The notes: generated by a model not told the origin, from the sequence alone. Shown: positions 9,810-18,882, numbered from the stretch's first letter. The stretch: 64,000 nt of DNA from Algorimicrobium echini (GCF_900115185.1 NZ_FOVN01000001.1:1240001-1304000); one strand, 5' to 3'. Numbers and translations: made by a program.

Positions 9810-10646
9810 ATGAATACAACTTTCACTCATTTCCTAGCACTTGTTTTAACGGGTTTCATATCAATTAATACCATAGCTCAAAACTTTCAAGGTAAAGCTT
9901 ATTATTCTACTAAATCCAAATTGGAATTGGGAAATTGGGGCGCTACCATGAGTGAAGCTCAAAAGAAACAAATACAAGAACGATTAAAAAATAGATTAGA
10001 GAAAGTATATATCCTTACGTTCAGTATCGAAGAATCTGTTTATGATGAAGATGAAAAATTAGATGCTATTTCTGGTGCTACTGATTCTTGGGGTAAAAAT
10101 TTTGCGCCAGGGGAACTTTACAAAAATGTAAAATCAAACACCTTATTACAAAGTCAAGAGTTTTACGGTAAGCAGTTTTTAGTAAAAGATAAACTACAAC
10201 TTATAGAATGGAGTTTAACAAACGAAACCAAAAAAGTTGGTGAGTATCACTGTATGAAAGCCGTAGCATTGATTCCGTCTACTGAACTGTATTGGTATGA
10301 TTTTTCATGGGATAGGTTAAGAAATAATGAAACTGAAACAGCAGCAACAGCAGACACTACAAAAATAAAGCAAATAAAAATGACCCAAATCGAGGCATGG
10401 TATACTCCTCAAATTCCAGTTAGTCATGGACCAGGTGAGTATACAGGTTTACCTGGATTAATTTTAGAAGTGAGTGCAGACAATACAACTATTTTATGCT
10501 CTAAAATTGTGATGAATCCAGAGGAGAAAACTAAAATTGAAGCACCAAGTAAAGGCAAAGAAGTAACAAAAAAAGAATACCAAAACATAGTACAGAAAAA
10601 AATGGCTGAAATGCGTGACATGTATAGTGGTCGCAGAGGCCGATAA
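9810..10646 (+). CDS. GLPGLI family protein (second copy)
   Basis: Paralogue of the preceding gene, evidently a tandem duplication: both share the FQGKAYY N-terminus, the QKKQIxERxK segment, a QSQEFYGKQFLV/QEQEFFGKQFLI segment and the GPGEYTGLPGLILEV signature. Signal peptide about residues 1-23 (ending INTIAQN). This copy is 278 residues long and keeps only a short SGRRGR tail. It is separated by 40 bp from the TonB-receptor-like gene and very likely shares its transcript. Function unknown; location periplasmic or cell surface. Confidence 0.9.
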   Translation: MNTTFTHFLALVLTGFISINTIAQNFQGKAYYSTKSKLELGNWGATMSEAQKKQIQERLKNRLEKVYILTFSIEESVYDEDEKLDAISGATDSWGKNFAPGELYKNVKSNTLLQSQEFYGKQFLVKDKLQLIEWSLTNETKKVGEYHCMKAVALIPSTELYWYDFSWDRLRNNETETAATADTTKIKQIKMTQIEAWYTPQIPVSHGPGEYTGLPGLILEVSADNTTILCSKIVMNPEEKTKIEAPSKGKEVTKKEYQNIVQKKMAEMRDMYSGRRGR

Positions 10647-10686
10647 AGATTGAATATTTAAAACTAACAAACCAATTACCATTTAA

Positions 10687-13440
10687 ATGAAACATATAAT
10701 GACGGCAATTTTACTTTTAGTAGGATGTGCCACTTTTTCCCAAGTAAAAATAGAAGGTGTTGTAAAAGATAGCATCGGTAACCCACTAGAATTAGCCAAT
10801 GTTATCGCCATCAATCAACTAACTAACAAATTGGATTCCTATGGAATTACCAACGATCAAGGACGTTATAAACTGTCTTTAGAAAAAAATACAGATTATA
10901 AAATTCAGGTTAGTTATATTGGTATGAAAACAGCCGATGCTTCTATTTCCACCAAAGAAGCAGATGTAACTAAAAATTTTACATTGGAAAATGATAATGC
11001 ATTAGACGAGGTGGAGTTGGTTTACGAAATGCCAGTAACTATAAAAGGGGATACACTTATTTATAATGCTGATTCATTTAATAAAGGAACTGAAAGAAAG
11101 CTAGAAGATGTTCTTAAAAATTTACCAGGAGTTGAAATAAATGCCGATGGCCAAATAGAAGTTGAAGGTAAAGTGGTTTCTAAAGTCATGGTAGAAGGTA
11201 AAGATTTTTTTGATGGCGATTCAAAATTAGCAACCAAAAACATTCCAGCAAATGCGGTAGATAAAGTACAAGTCTTAAAAAATTATGCCGAAGTTGGCCA
11301 ATTAAGTGGTGTTCAGAATAATCAAGATAATATAGCTATTAATATTAAACTAAAAGAGGGAAAAGACGCTTTTTGGTTTGGAACGGTTACGGCTGGTGCT
11401 GGTGTTGCGGACGATAATGGTTTGTACTTAGCCCAACCCAAGCTGTTTTATTACAGTCCAAAATACAGCGTGAATGTTATTGGCGACATTAATAATATAG
11501 GTGAGTTAGCCTTTACACGTCGGGATTATTTTAATTTTGCTGGCGGTTTTAACAGACCAAGTCAGTCCAGTGGAACTAATTTAAACTTAAGTGACAATGG
11601 TTTAGCCTTTTTGTCGCTTCAAAATAATCGAGCCAAAGAAATAAATGCACGTTTTGGTGCAGCTAACTTCAGTTATTCTCCCAATGATAAGTTAGATTTA
11701 AGTGGTTTTGGAATTTATACTGGAAACAAAATTCGCTTACAGGAGAATAGTGACGTTATTTACAACGATCCTGAATTAGGAATCCCAGACGAGAGTACTC
11801 AAAGTAACACAACCCAACGTAGTGATTTAGGGATGTTAAAATTAAGTGCTAAATACAAACCAAATGCTAGTAATCAGTTGGATTATGAAATATTAGGTAG
11901 GATGTCTCAAGAAACACAAGAACAAAATTTGTTTTCTACTGTCATTGGTGGTGTGGCTCAAAATGAAGAGACCAATCCGTTTAGTATTAATCAGAATTTG
12001 AACTACTACTACACATTGAATGAAAAAAATATTTTTGCTTTTGAAGCAATACACTTAATAAAAGACGAAGACCCATTCTACAACGCAATTTTAGAAAACG
12101 ACCCAACAAACAACACAGATATGCCAAATGATCCTTATGATGATACCGCAGAAGATTTAGGTATGAATCAGGATCAGTTTAGATACAATTTATCTCAAAA
12201 CAAACGTGTAAAATCCAATCAGTTGGATGCCAAGTTAGATTATTGGAACGTGTTAAATAATAAAAGTAATATAAACCTAACTGTTGGTACTATTTTAAGT
12301 AATCAGAAGTTTAATTCTGAAATATTTCAAACGTTAGACGATGGAACTACCTTTAATAATCAACCTGTTATCTATGATCCAGAAAATGATATCAATTATA
12401 CCTTTACAGATTTATATGTTGGGTTGCATTATCAATTAAAAGCAGGGATTTTCACCTTTACGCCTGGTTTATCGGCTCATTCTTATAGTGCTAAAAACGA
12501 GCAGTTTGGTGTAAGCTATACTGATAATTTTTTCAGGGTTTTACCAGATTTCAATACGCGTATTCAATTTAAAAAGAGTGAAACATTAACGTTCAACTAC
12601 CGCATGCAAACCCAGTTTACAGATGTTAATCAATTAGCGGAAGGTTTGGTGTTAAACAGATATAATTCATTCTTTACAGGTAATCAAGAATTAGAAAGTT
12701 CTATAGCTCATAATTTAAGCTTAATGTATTTTAGTTTTAACATGTTTAACTATACTAATGTCTTTGCACGTGTAAACTACACCAAAAACATAGATCAAAT
12801 AAGAACAGCTTCCGAGTTTCAGCCTGGAAGTGTTATTCGTGTAGGAACTCCTTTTAACTCTAATTTTGCTGACGAGAGCTTTTCAGCAAACGGTCGTTTT
12901 CAGCGTGCTTTTGGAAAATTACGAGCAACAGCTCAAGCTAATTTTAGTTATGCAAAATTCAATCAATTTATTTCAACAAGAGACAATCCAGGCGAACTTG
13001 CACGTTCGGTTAACGAAAACTATAACCAATCTTATACAGCTTCCTTACGCTCCAATTACCGGGAAGCACCAAATTTTGAAGTAAGCTATACCTATGGTAT
13101 ACAGGACAATGATCAAGGTAATAGACGTTCAAAATTTTATACAAATGCACCAAAAATTGAATTTGATGCGCTTATTTGGAATGCTTTTACATTTAAAACA
13201 AGCTACGAGTATAACTTGTTGAGTGATGAAGTTGGTAAAATTAATAGTTTCGATTTTTGGGATGCGTCTTTAGCGTACCGAAAAGATGCTGATGCTAAAT
13301 GGGAATTTGAATTGAAAGCAACCAACTTACTAAATACCCAATCGCAAAGTCAAACTAACGCTGGAACATTATCTGTTAGCACTAATGATTATTTTATTCA
13401 GCCACGTTTTGTAACATTACGTGTTATCTATAATTTGTAA
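10687..13440 (+). CDS. TonB-dependent-receptor-like outer-membrane protein with carboxypeptidase-like domain
   Basis: Large outer-membrane beta-barrel (917 residues). Order: signal peptide (about 1-19, ending TFSQ), a carboxypeptidase-regulatory-like beta-sandwich (about 21-100, VKIEGVVKDSIGNPLELANV), a plug-like region with LEDVLKNLPGVEINADGQIEV around residues 139-160, and a long C-terminal barrel ending in YNL. This is the architecture of Bacteroidota outer_membrane_beta-barrel_3 proteins often annotated as TonB-dependent receptors. I see no clear TonB box and no SusD partner, so a polysaccharide-uptake role is not supported. Its partners are the two GLPGLI proteins immediately upstream. 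Confidence 0.87.
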   Translation: MKHIMTAILLLVGCATFSQVKIEGVVKDSIGNPLELANVIAINQLTNKLDSYGITNDQGRYKLSLEKNTDYKIQVSYIGMKTADASISTKEADVTKNFTLENDNALDEVELVYEMPVTIKGDTLIYNADSFNKGTERKLEDVLKNLPGVEINADGQIEVEGKVVSKVMVEGKDFFDGDSKLATKNIPANAVDKVQVLKNYAEVGQLSGVQNNQDNIAINIKLKEGKDAFWFGTVTAGAGVADDNGLYLAQPKLFYYSPKYSVNVIGDINNIGELAFTRRDYFNFAGGFNRPSQSSGTNLNLSDNGLAFLSLQNNRAKEINARFGAANFSYSPNDKLDLSGFGIYTGNKIRLQENSDVIYNDPELGIPDESTQSNTTQRSDLGMLKLSAKYKPNASNQLDYEILGRMSQETQEQNLFSTVIGGVAQNEETNPFSINQNLNYYYTLNEKNIFAFEAIHLIKDEDPFYNAILENDPTNNTDMPNDPYDDTAEDLGMNQDQFRYNLSQNKRVKSNQLDAKLDYWNVLNNKSNINLTVGTILSNQKFNSEIFQTLDDGTTFNNQPVIYDPENDINYTFTDLYVGLHYQLKAGIFTFTPGLSAHSYSAKNEQFGVSYTDNFFRVLPDFNTRIQFKKSETLTFNYRMQTQFTDVNQLAEGLVLNRYNSFFTGNQELESSIAHNLSLMYFSFNMFNYTNVFARVNYTKNIDQIRTASEFQPGSVIRVGTPFNSNFADESFSANGRFQRAFGKLRATAQANFSYAKFNQFISTRDNPGELARSVNENYNQSYTASLRSNYREAPNFEVSYTYGIQDNDQGNRRSKFYTNAPKIEFDALIWNAFTFKTSYEYNLLSDEVGKINSFDFWDASLAYRKDADAKWEFELKATNLLNTQSQSQTNAGTLSVSTNDYFIQPRFVTLRVIYNL

Positions 13441-13587
13441 TCAACATATAGTTTATAATTCAAAGAGGTATTACGTTGTAATGCCTCTTATTTGTTTTAA
13501 GTAAATAGTATAAATTAATTTTAACAGCCTTTATAAAAGAAATATTGTAATTTGGAAGACCACTAATTATATTATAAACCTATAAAT

Positions 13588-15147
13588 ATGAAACATTTTT
13601 TCACTCACAGTTTGGCTACTATAGCATTATTTTCGATGGGTTTCATACAAGCGCAAAATACAGATGCGGTTGTTGAAAGTATTGTTAAGGAGGCCACTGA
13701 AAATTCACAATTAGAGCGTTTAGCTCACGAAATGTTAGATGTTATTGGACCGCGTTTAGTAGGAACACCCCAAATGAAACAGGCCAATGATTGGGCTGTT
13801 GCGCAATATGATAAATGGGACATTTCAGCGAGAAATGAAAAATGGGGACAATGGCGAGCATGGGAACGGGGAATTACTCATATTGATATGGTGTATCCAA
13901 GAATCCAAACTTTGGATGGTATGCAATTAGCTTGGAATCCGAGTACAGGCTCAAAAGGTGTTACTGCTGAAGTAATAACCCTCCCAACCGTTAAAGATTC
14001 TATAGAGTTTAATAACTGGCTAAAGAATGTTAAAGGTAAATTTGTTATGACGTCTATGTATCAGATTACGGGTCGTCCAGATTATAATTGGGAAGAATTT
14101 GCTACAGAAGAATCTTTTACAAAAATGAAAAAAGTACGCGATTCACTTTCAACAGAATGGTATGCTAATTTAAGAAGAATGGGGTACACATCGCGAAGTA
14201 TCAATCAAGCATTGGAAACGGCTGGAGCAGCTGGAATTATAACCTCATATTGGTCCAAAGCATTTGGTTCTAACAAAATTTTTAGTGCTAGAACTGAAAA
14301 AATTCCGACAGTTGATATTGAATTAGAGGATTATTCCATGTTATATCGTTTAGTAGAATCTGGTAGCAAGCCACGAGTAAAAATTGTAGCAGAATCTAAA
14401 GATTTAGGAGTAGTAGATACCTATAATACCATAGCAGAAATTAAAGGAACTGAAAAACCTAACGAATATGTTGTGTTGTCTGCGCATTTCGATTCTTGGG
14501 ACGGTGGTACTGGAGCAACTGATAATGGTACAGGTACTTTGGTTATGATGGAAGCAATGCGTATTCTAAAAAAAGTATATCCAAATCCAAAACGAACTAT
14601 TTTAGTTGGACACTGGGGCAGTGAGGAGCAAGGTTTAAATGGTTCTCGTGCTTTTGTGGAAGATCATCCTGAAATAGTTAAAAACATTCAAGCGGTTTTT
14701 AATCAGGATAACGGAACAGGCCGAGTTGTAAATCTTTCTGGTGCCGGATTTTTGCATGCATATGAGTATTTATCGCGATGGTTAGAACCAGTACCTAATG
14801 AAATTTCAAAACATATTGAAACTAATTTTCCTGGTTCTCCAAGTGGAGGCGGATCGGATAATGCGTCGTTTTTAGCAGCAGGTGCGCCTTCGTTTAATTT
14901 AAGCTCATTAAATTGGTCTTATTGGAACTATACCTGGCATACCAATAGAGATACTTACGATAAAATTGTTTTTGATGATGTAAGAAGCAACGCAATTTTA
15001 ACTGCTATTTTAGTGTATATGGCTTGTGAAGACCCTAACCGAGCATCTTCCGAAAAGATAATTTTACCTGTTAATTCTAGAACAGGCGAGCAACGCACAT
15101 GGCCAGAACCACGTTCTCCACAACGCAAAGGTGGTATTGATGATTAA
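13588..15147 (+). CDS. Secreted M28-family zinc metallopeptidase
   Basis: Exported aminopeptidase-like enzyme. A signal peptide (about 1-23, ending FIQAQ) is followed by a protease-associated-like insert and a C-terminal M28 catalytic domain. The two-zinc ligand set is visible in order: H in LSAHFDSWD, D in TDNGTG, the EE pair in HWGSEEQGLNG, D in NQDNGTGR, and H in YTWHTNRDT. At 519 residues it matches Bacteroidota carboxypeptidase Q-like M28 proteins. The gene stands alone, with a long-stemmed terminator about 45 bp downstream. Likely role: digestion of peptides in the periplasm or outside the cell. Confidence 0.92.
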   Translation: MKHFFTHSLATIALFSMGFIQAQNTDAVVESIVKEATENSQLERLAHEMLDVIGPRLVGTPQMKQANDWAVAQYDKWDISARNEKWGQWRAWERGITHIDMVYPRIQTLDGMQLAWNPSTGSKGVTAEVITLPTVKDSIEFNNWLKNVKGKFVMTSMYQITGRPDYNWEEFATEESFTKMKKVRDSLSTEWYANLRRMGYTSRSINQALETAGAAGIITSYWSKAFGSNKIFSARTEKIPTVDIELEDYSMLYRLVESGSKPRVKIVAESKDLGVVDTYNTIAEIKGTEKPNEYVVLSAHFDSWDGGTGATDNGTGTLVMMEAMRILKKVYPNPKRTILVGHWGSEEQGLNGSRAFVEDHPEIVKNIQAVFNQDNGTGRVVNLSGAGFLHAYEYLSRWLEPVPNEISKHIETNFPGSPSGGGSDNASFLAAGAPSFNLSSLNWSYWNYTWHTNRDTYDKIVFDDVRSNAILTAILVYMACEDPNRASSEKIILPVNSRTGEQRTWPEPRSPQRKGGIDD

Positions 15148-15192
15148 ATTGTTAGAATAAAAATAATTTTCCCGATAGGCCGTTTGGAAAAG

Positions 15193-15233
15193 AAAACTCA
15201 TAATAAAACTAATGGTTTCATTATGAGTTTTTT
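15193..15233 (+). terminator. Intrinsic terminator after the M28 peptidase gene
   Basis: Twelve-bp stem AAAACTCATAAT / ATTATGAGTTTT, a 15-nt loop that can itself pair (AAACTAATGGTTT), then further T residues. Confidence 0.8.
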
Positions 15234-15300
15234 GTGTTTTTACTGTAAAAATTAAATTAAAAATGTGTGCTCTTTTTAGCAAAAAGAAAGAAAACTGTAA

Positions 15301-15308
15301 TATATTTG
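15301..15308 (+). promoter_or_regulatory. -7 box of the tRNA-Tyr promoter
   Basis: TATATTTG is a perfect TAnnTTTG, 11 bp before the mature tRNA 5' end. The -33 element is less certain; a T-rich stretch at 15273-15277 is about 23 bp upstream. Confidence 0.55.
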
Positions 15309-15319
15309 CTGTCGGTTTT

Positions 15320-15401
<82 letters not shown>

Positions 15402-15411
15402 CTTTAACTCG

Positions 15412-15440
15412 AAAAATCCACACGGAAGTGTGGATTTTTT
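15412..15440 (+). terminator. Intrinsic terminator after tRNA-Tyr
   Basis: Twelve-bp stem AAAAATCCACAC / GTGTGGATTTTT around a GGAA tetraloop, with six T residues at the end. Its T run is also the outer edge of the next, larger hairpin. Confidence 0.88.
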
Positions 15441-15493
15441 GTGTTATAAAATATGTGTGAGTTTACTCACAGCGTATTTTATAACACAAAAAA
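15435..15493. repeat. Long near-perfect inverted repeat (59 nt) next to tRNA-Tyr
   Basis: The left arm (15435-15461) and right arm (15466-15493) pair over 19 bp without mismatch (core GTGTTATAAAATA / TATTTTATAACAC flanked by T6/A6). A small internal loop (TG against GCG) follows, then 6 more bp (TGTGAG / CTCACA) and a TTTA loop. The T6 and A6 ends make it able to terminate transcription in both directions. It overlaps the tRNA terminator by six bases, and no gene lies on its right side for about 200 bp. Confidence 0.85.
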
Positions 15494-15690
15494 TAAACTG
15501 TTTTTTCAGTTTGATTTTTTCAATTTCTAAAAGTGTTAAGCAGGATCAACGCAGTTAATCCTTTAATCCAAAAACTATGTTATTAAGATTAAATAATATG
15601 GCGTTAACGTTTAAATTTTGGTGATCTAGAGTGTTGAGCAAAATCAGCGGAGTTTATGCTTGAATTTTAAATATCCACTTTGGATTTCAA
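15494..15690. other. Gene-free stretch with an imperfect direct repeat
   Basis: No gene is visible here. The segments at 15533-15560 and 15631-15658 align over 28 bases with seven mismatches (shared GTGTT, AGCA, ATCA, CG and AGTT blocks in the same order). They are 98 bp apart. I cannot assign a function; decayed repeat copies or a chance match are both possible. Confidence 0.4.
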
Positions 15691-16494
15691 TTATTGCTTT
15701 ACCCAATTGTCTAAATCCAAAGTCCAATCATAATTACCATATTCAATAGAAACTTTTTCAGTAGTATTTAAAATGGCATAAGATTTTAAAATCTTCTTGA
15801 TGTCATCTTTACATCCAAAATCGCCACGAAACCATTTAAATAAGGGTGAAATAGTTACTGTTTTCTCTTCGCTATCATAAGTGGTTGTTTTTATTAAATA
15901 ATTTCTGGAACTCATATCAAATTGAGCTTCTAACTTATCGGGTGTATAAATAGCGATAGGAGGACAATTTTTCGCGCCACAATTTAGCACAAAATGTATT
16001 CTGTAATCGCGTTCATCAACGCGCAACTTCCGTTCAAATTTATTAGGAAACCATTTCCGAATGTATCCCATGCCTAATTTCCACTGCGATTTTCTAATAA
16101 TACCATGCTCTATCTTATCAAAAGACAGCATTTTTCCAGCAATAGCTATTTGATTTTTCTTGAAAAATGAACCTCGGTCTTCATATAATTCTGGGTGCTT
16201 GGATAATATAATTTGAATGTAGGCATTGTAAATATTTACCCAAAACGCTAACTTTTCAGAATCCGTATTAAGGTTAGTACTTAAAATTTCTAATGTGGTG
16301 TTTTTAAGTATGCTTTCAAGGTCTTGAGTTTCTTGTCCGTTTTTAATTTTAATTAAAAGTTGTTCTGAAAGTTTATTAAAGTTTGTATTATTATGGCTAT
16401 TTGTCTGACCAATCCCTAGTAGGGAAACCAGAAAGACACTTATAAATAGAATGGTGTGTTTAAATTGTTTTATGTTCATGAGGTTGTTTTTCAT
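15691..16494 (-). CDS. DUF547 domain-containing protein
   Basis: Exported or membrane-anchored protein of 267 residues (the hydrophobic segment at residues 12-29 is a signal peptide or anchor). The body matches the DUF547 family: KLAFWVNIYNAYIQI near residue 81 and HFVLNCGAKNCPPIAIY near residue 167, with the conserved Cys pair in the latter. The fold is papain/transglutaminase-like by family knowledge, but no activity is established. An internal ATG giving MNIKQFK is an alternative start. It is divergent from a TIGR04283-type glycosyltransferase; I recall these two families together in arsenosugar-type gene sets of Bacteroidota. Confidence 0.85.
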   Translation of the reverse strand: MKNNLMNIKQFKHTILFISVFLVSLLGIGQTNSHNNTNFNKLSEQLLIKIKNGQETQDLESILKNTTLEILSTNLNTDSEKLAFWVNIYNAYIQIILSKHPELYEDRGSFFKKNQIAIAGKMLSFDKIEHGIIRKSQWKLGMGYIRKWFPNKFERKLRVDERDYRIHFVLNCGAKNCPPIAIYTPDKLEAQFDMSSRNYLIKTTTYDSEEKTVTISPLFKWFRGDFGCKDDIKKILKSYAILNTTEKVSIEYGNYDWTLDLDNWVKQ

Positions 16495-16567
16495 TTAAAG
16501 CGGATAAATTTGCTCTAATTATTGAGCACAAATCCTTTTCTTATAAATTTACGTATATTTCTTGAAT

Positions 16568-17278
16568 ATGGTTTTAAGTAGAAAGATTTCTGTAATTATT
16601 CCAGCCCATAATGAACGGGAAAATTTGTTGGTTTTAGTGCCACGACTATTAGCTATTTCTGAAGGATTTCATATAGAAATAATTATTGCTTTATCATCAG
16701 AGTCCAATAATTTAGATGCTTCCTGTTTTTCTTCAAAAGAAGTTTTAATTGAAAAATGTAAAGAAAAAGGACGAGCAGTTCAAATGAACCAAGCAGCTAA
16801 AAATGCGCGAGGTAACATTCTTGTTTTTCTCCATGCCGATGTAATTCCACCGAAAACCTTTTTCAAGAGTATTCAAGAAACCATAGTATCTGGAATGGAT
16901 GCAGGATTCTTTTCTTATCAATTTGATTCCGATAGTTTTTGGCTAAAAATTAATGCGCATTTTACTAAAACAGATGGAGTCTTTACAGGTGGAGGCGACC
17001 AATGTTTGTTTATTAAAAAAGAGGTGTTTCAAAGATTAGGTGCTTTTAATGAAGATCAGGTTTTGATGGAGGATTTTGAATTTTTCAAGCGTATGAAGAA
17101 AGCAAAAACACGATACACAATTGTAAATGACGATTTAATTGTTTCTGCTAGAAAATATGATAATAATTCCTATATAAAAGTTAATTTATGCAATTTAATA
17201 ATGGTTTTACTATTTAAGTGTGGTTACAATCCCGAAAAATTAAAGGCCTTATATGGCCGAATGCTTAAAACGGTTTAA
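16568..17278 (+). CDS. TIGR04283-type family 2 glycosyltransferase (putative arsenosugar/rSAM-linked)
   Basis: Small GT-A glycosyltransferase of 236 residues. The N-terminus VIIPAHNERENL is the nucleotide-sugar-binding strand. FLHADVIPP near residue 94 supplies the DxD-like metal site in the form used by the TIGR04283 subfamily (HAD instead of DDD). GGGDQCLFIKKEVF and LMEDFEFFKRMK are the acceptor and catalytic-base regions. I chose the ATG at 16568 over a TTG two codons upstream. Subfamily members were named for gene sets with radical SAM and arsenic-methylating enzymes; none of those is present here, so the substrate is open. Confidence 0.82.
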   Translation: MVLSRKISVIIPAHNERENLLVLVPRLLAISEGFHIEIIIALSSESNNLDASCFSSKEVLIEKCKEKGRAVQMNQAAKNARGNILVFLHADVIPPKTFFKSIQETIVSGMDAGFFSYQFDSDSFWLKINAHFTKTDGVFTGGGDQCLFIKKEVFQRLGAFNEDQVLMEDFEFFKRMKKAKTRYTIVNDDLIVSARKYDNNSYIKVNLCNLIMVLLFKCGYNPEKLKALYGRMLKTV

Positions 17279-17284
17279 CACAAA

Positions 17285-17313
17285 AAAAGCCTAACAAAAA
17301 ATGTCAGGCTTTT
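17285..17313. terminator. Bidirectional terminator between the glycosyltransferase and metK
   Basis: Stem AAAAGCCTAACA / TGTCAGGCTTTT with one mismatch. A-rich and T-rich flanks allow it to serve both converging genes. Confidence 0.8.
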
Positions 17314-17334
17314 AGCGATTTTTTATTGATAACA

Positions 17335-18624
17335 TTATAATTCGAACGCAGCTTTTACCTTATCTACATAATCTAATTTTTCCCAAGTAAATAACTCGAC
17401 ATCCAAAGTAATAGATTCACCATTTAACTGTTCAAATGTTTTACTAATAGTTTCATTATTGCGTCCCATATGGCCATAGGCAGCTGTTTCACTGTACATA
17501 GGCTGACGTAATTTCAAGCGATTTTCAATAGCAAATGGTCGCATGTCAAAAATTTCAGACACTTTCTGTGCTATTTCACCATCTGTTAAATTAAAAGGAC
17601 AGGTACCATACGTGTCAATGTAAATAGAAGTCGGTTTAACAACACCAATAGCATAACTCACTTGAACCAAAACTTCTTCAGCAATACCAGCAGCTACCAA
17701 GTTTTTAGCTATATGTCTTGTTGCATAAGCAGCACTTCTATCTACTTTACTTGGGTCTTTTCCTGAAAAAGCACCACCACCATGTGCGCCCTTTCCGCCA
17801 TAGGTGTCTACAATAATTTTTCGTCCTGTTAAACCTGTATCACCATGTGGTCCACCTATAACAAATTTACCAGTAGGGTTGATATGATAGGTGATGTCAT
17901 CATTAAACAATACCTGAATATGTTCTGGAAGTTTTGCTACCACGCGTGGAATTAATATCTCCTTAATGTCTTTGTTTATTTGTGCTACCATTTCCTCTTC
18001 AGCTGCATTTTTATCTACTGCAGATTTTGATTTCGGTAAAACAAATTCGTCATGTTGCGTGGAAACAACTATGGCTTCAATACGTTGCGGAACATTATCA
18101 TCACTGTATTCAATGGTCACTTGGCTTTTAGAATCTGGGCGTAAATAAGTAATATCTTTGTTTTCACGTCTTAATTCTGCCAATTCCAATAATAATCTAT
18201 GCGATAAATCTAATGCTAAAGGCATATAGTTTTCTGTTTCACTCGTGGCGTAACCAAACATCATACCTTGATCGCCTGCACCTTGTTCCTCTTTGCTAGC
18301 ACGATCTACACCACGATTAATATCTTCAGATTGCTCATGAATTGCTGAAAACACACCGCAGGAACTGCCATCAAACATGTAGGCGCCCTTGGTATAACCA
18401 ATTTTATTAATGGTGTCACGTGCAATTTTTTGAACATCTAGGTAGGTGTTCGATTTTACTTCACCAGCCAGAACAACTTGTCCTGTTGTTACTAATGTTT
18501 CACAAGCAACTTTAGATTCAGGGTCAAAAGCTAAAAAATTATCAATTAATGCGTCACTTATCTGATCGGCAACTTTATCTGGATGTCCTTCAGAAACACT
18601 TTCTGAAGTAAATAAATATGGCAT
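17335..18624 (-). CDS. metK: S-adenosylmethionine synthetase
   Basis: Makes S-adenosylmethionine from methionine and ATP in the cytosol. The family signatures are present: [15 protein letters not shown] near residue 9 (ATP binding), [10 protein letters not shown] near residue 116 and [16 protein letters not shown] near residue 281 (phosphate loop). At 429 residues it is longer than the roughly 384 of the E. coli enzyme; insertions of this size are normal in Flavobacteriia. It is transcribed away from the SAM-riboswitch-controlled methionine operon, with a 258-bp intergenic region between them, and has a long structured leader of its own. Confidence 0.97.
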   Translation of the reverse strand: MPYLFTSESVSEGHPDKVADQISDALIDNFLAFDPESKVACETLVTTGQVVLAGEVKSNTYLDVQKIARDTINKIGYTKGAYMFDGSSCGVFSAIHEQSEDINRGVDRASKEEQGAGDQGMMFGYATSETENYMPLALDLSHRLLLELAELRRENKDITYLRPDSKSQVTIEYSDDNVPQRIEAIVVSTQHDEFVLPKSKSAVDKNAAEEEMVAQINKDIKEILIPRVVAKLPEHIQVLFNDDITYHINPTGKFVIGGPHGDTGLTGRKIIVDTYGGKGAHGGGAFSGKDPSKVDRSAAYATRHIAKNLVAAGIAEEVLVQVSYAIGVVKPTSIYIDTYGTCPFNLTDGEIAQKVSEIFDMRPFAIENRLKLRQPMYSETAAYGHMGRNNETISKTFEQLNGESITLDVELFTWEKLDYVDKVKAAFEL

Positions 18625-18763
18625 ATTTTCACGTATTTATGCGTTATACAATTTGAAAAATTATGTGATTGCTAAGGCCTGCTAGAGTAGTAGAGTAGAA
18701 CTGCTTTAGCATTTTTTTATGAGGTTGCAATCAGACAAATTTTTCCTCTAAATTATTACTTGG
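18625..18763 (-). promoter_or_regulatory. Structured 5' leader of metK
   Basis: About 130 nt of untranslated RNA are predicted between the metK promoter and its ATG. Within it a 9-bp stem pairs positions 18670-18678 with 18702-18710 (TGCTAAGGC / GCTTTAGCA on the plus strand, one wobble). A 7-bp closing stem pairs 18666-18672 with 18727-18733 (TGATTGC / GCAATCA). The two stems share three bases, so they compete in part. The loop contains an 8-bp tandem duplication (TAGAGTAG twice, 18683-18698). On the plus strand the same hairpin is followed by seven T residues. I do not recognise a known riboswitch class. Confidence 0.45.
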
Positions 18764-18771
18764 CAAAAGTA
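18764..18771 (-). promoter_or_regulatory. -7 promoter box of metK
   Basis: On the minus strand this reads TACTTTTG, a perfect TAnnTTTG, with a TTTTTG run 16-18 bp upstream. It places the metK transcript start about 130 nt before the ATG. Confidence 0.6.
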
Positions 18772-18882
18772 AGAAATTAAAATGGAACAAAAATTTTTTG
18801 GCCTTTTTTTCACAATTAATTTGGTTTTTACAATTTTGTATTGCAATATTTGTCCTCACAAAGTTCAAAAACTTACTGAAAT

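Noticed and set aside
10687-13440. SusC/SusD polysaccharide-utilisation pair
   Set aside because: The receptor-like protein has no SusD-type neighbour, no glycoside hydrolase nearby and no clear TonB box.
18670-18720. Plus-strand terminator between metK and the riboswitch
   Set aside because: The hairpin followed by T7 looks like a terminator on the plus strand, but no gene upstream reads in that direction. I interpret it as part of the metK leader on the minus strand.
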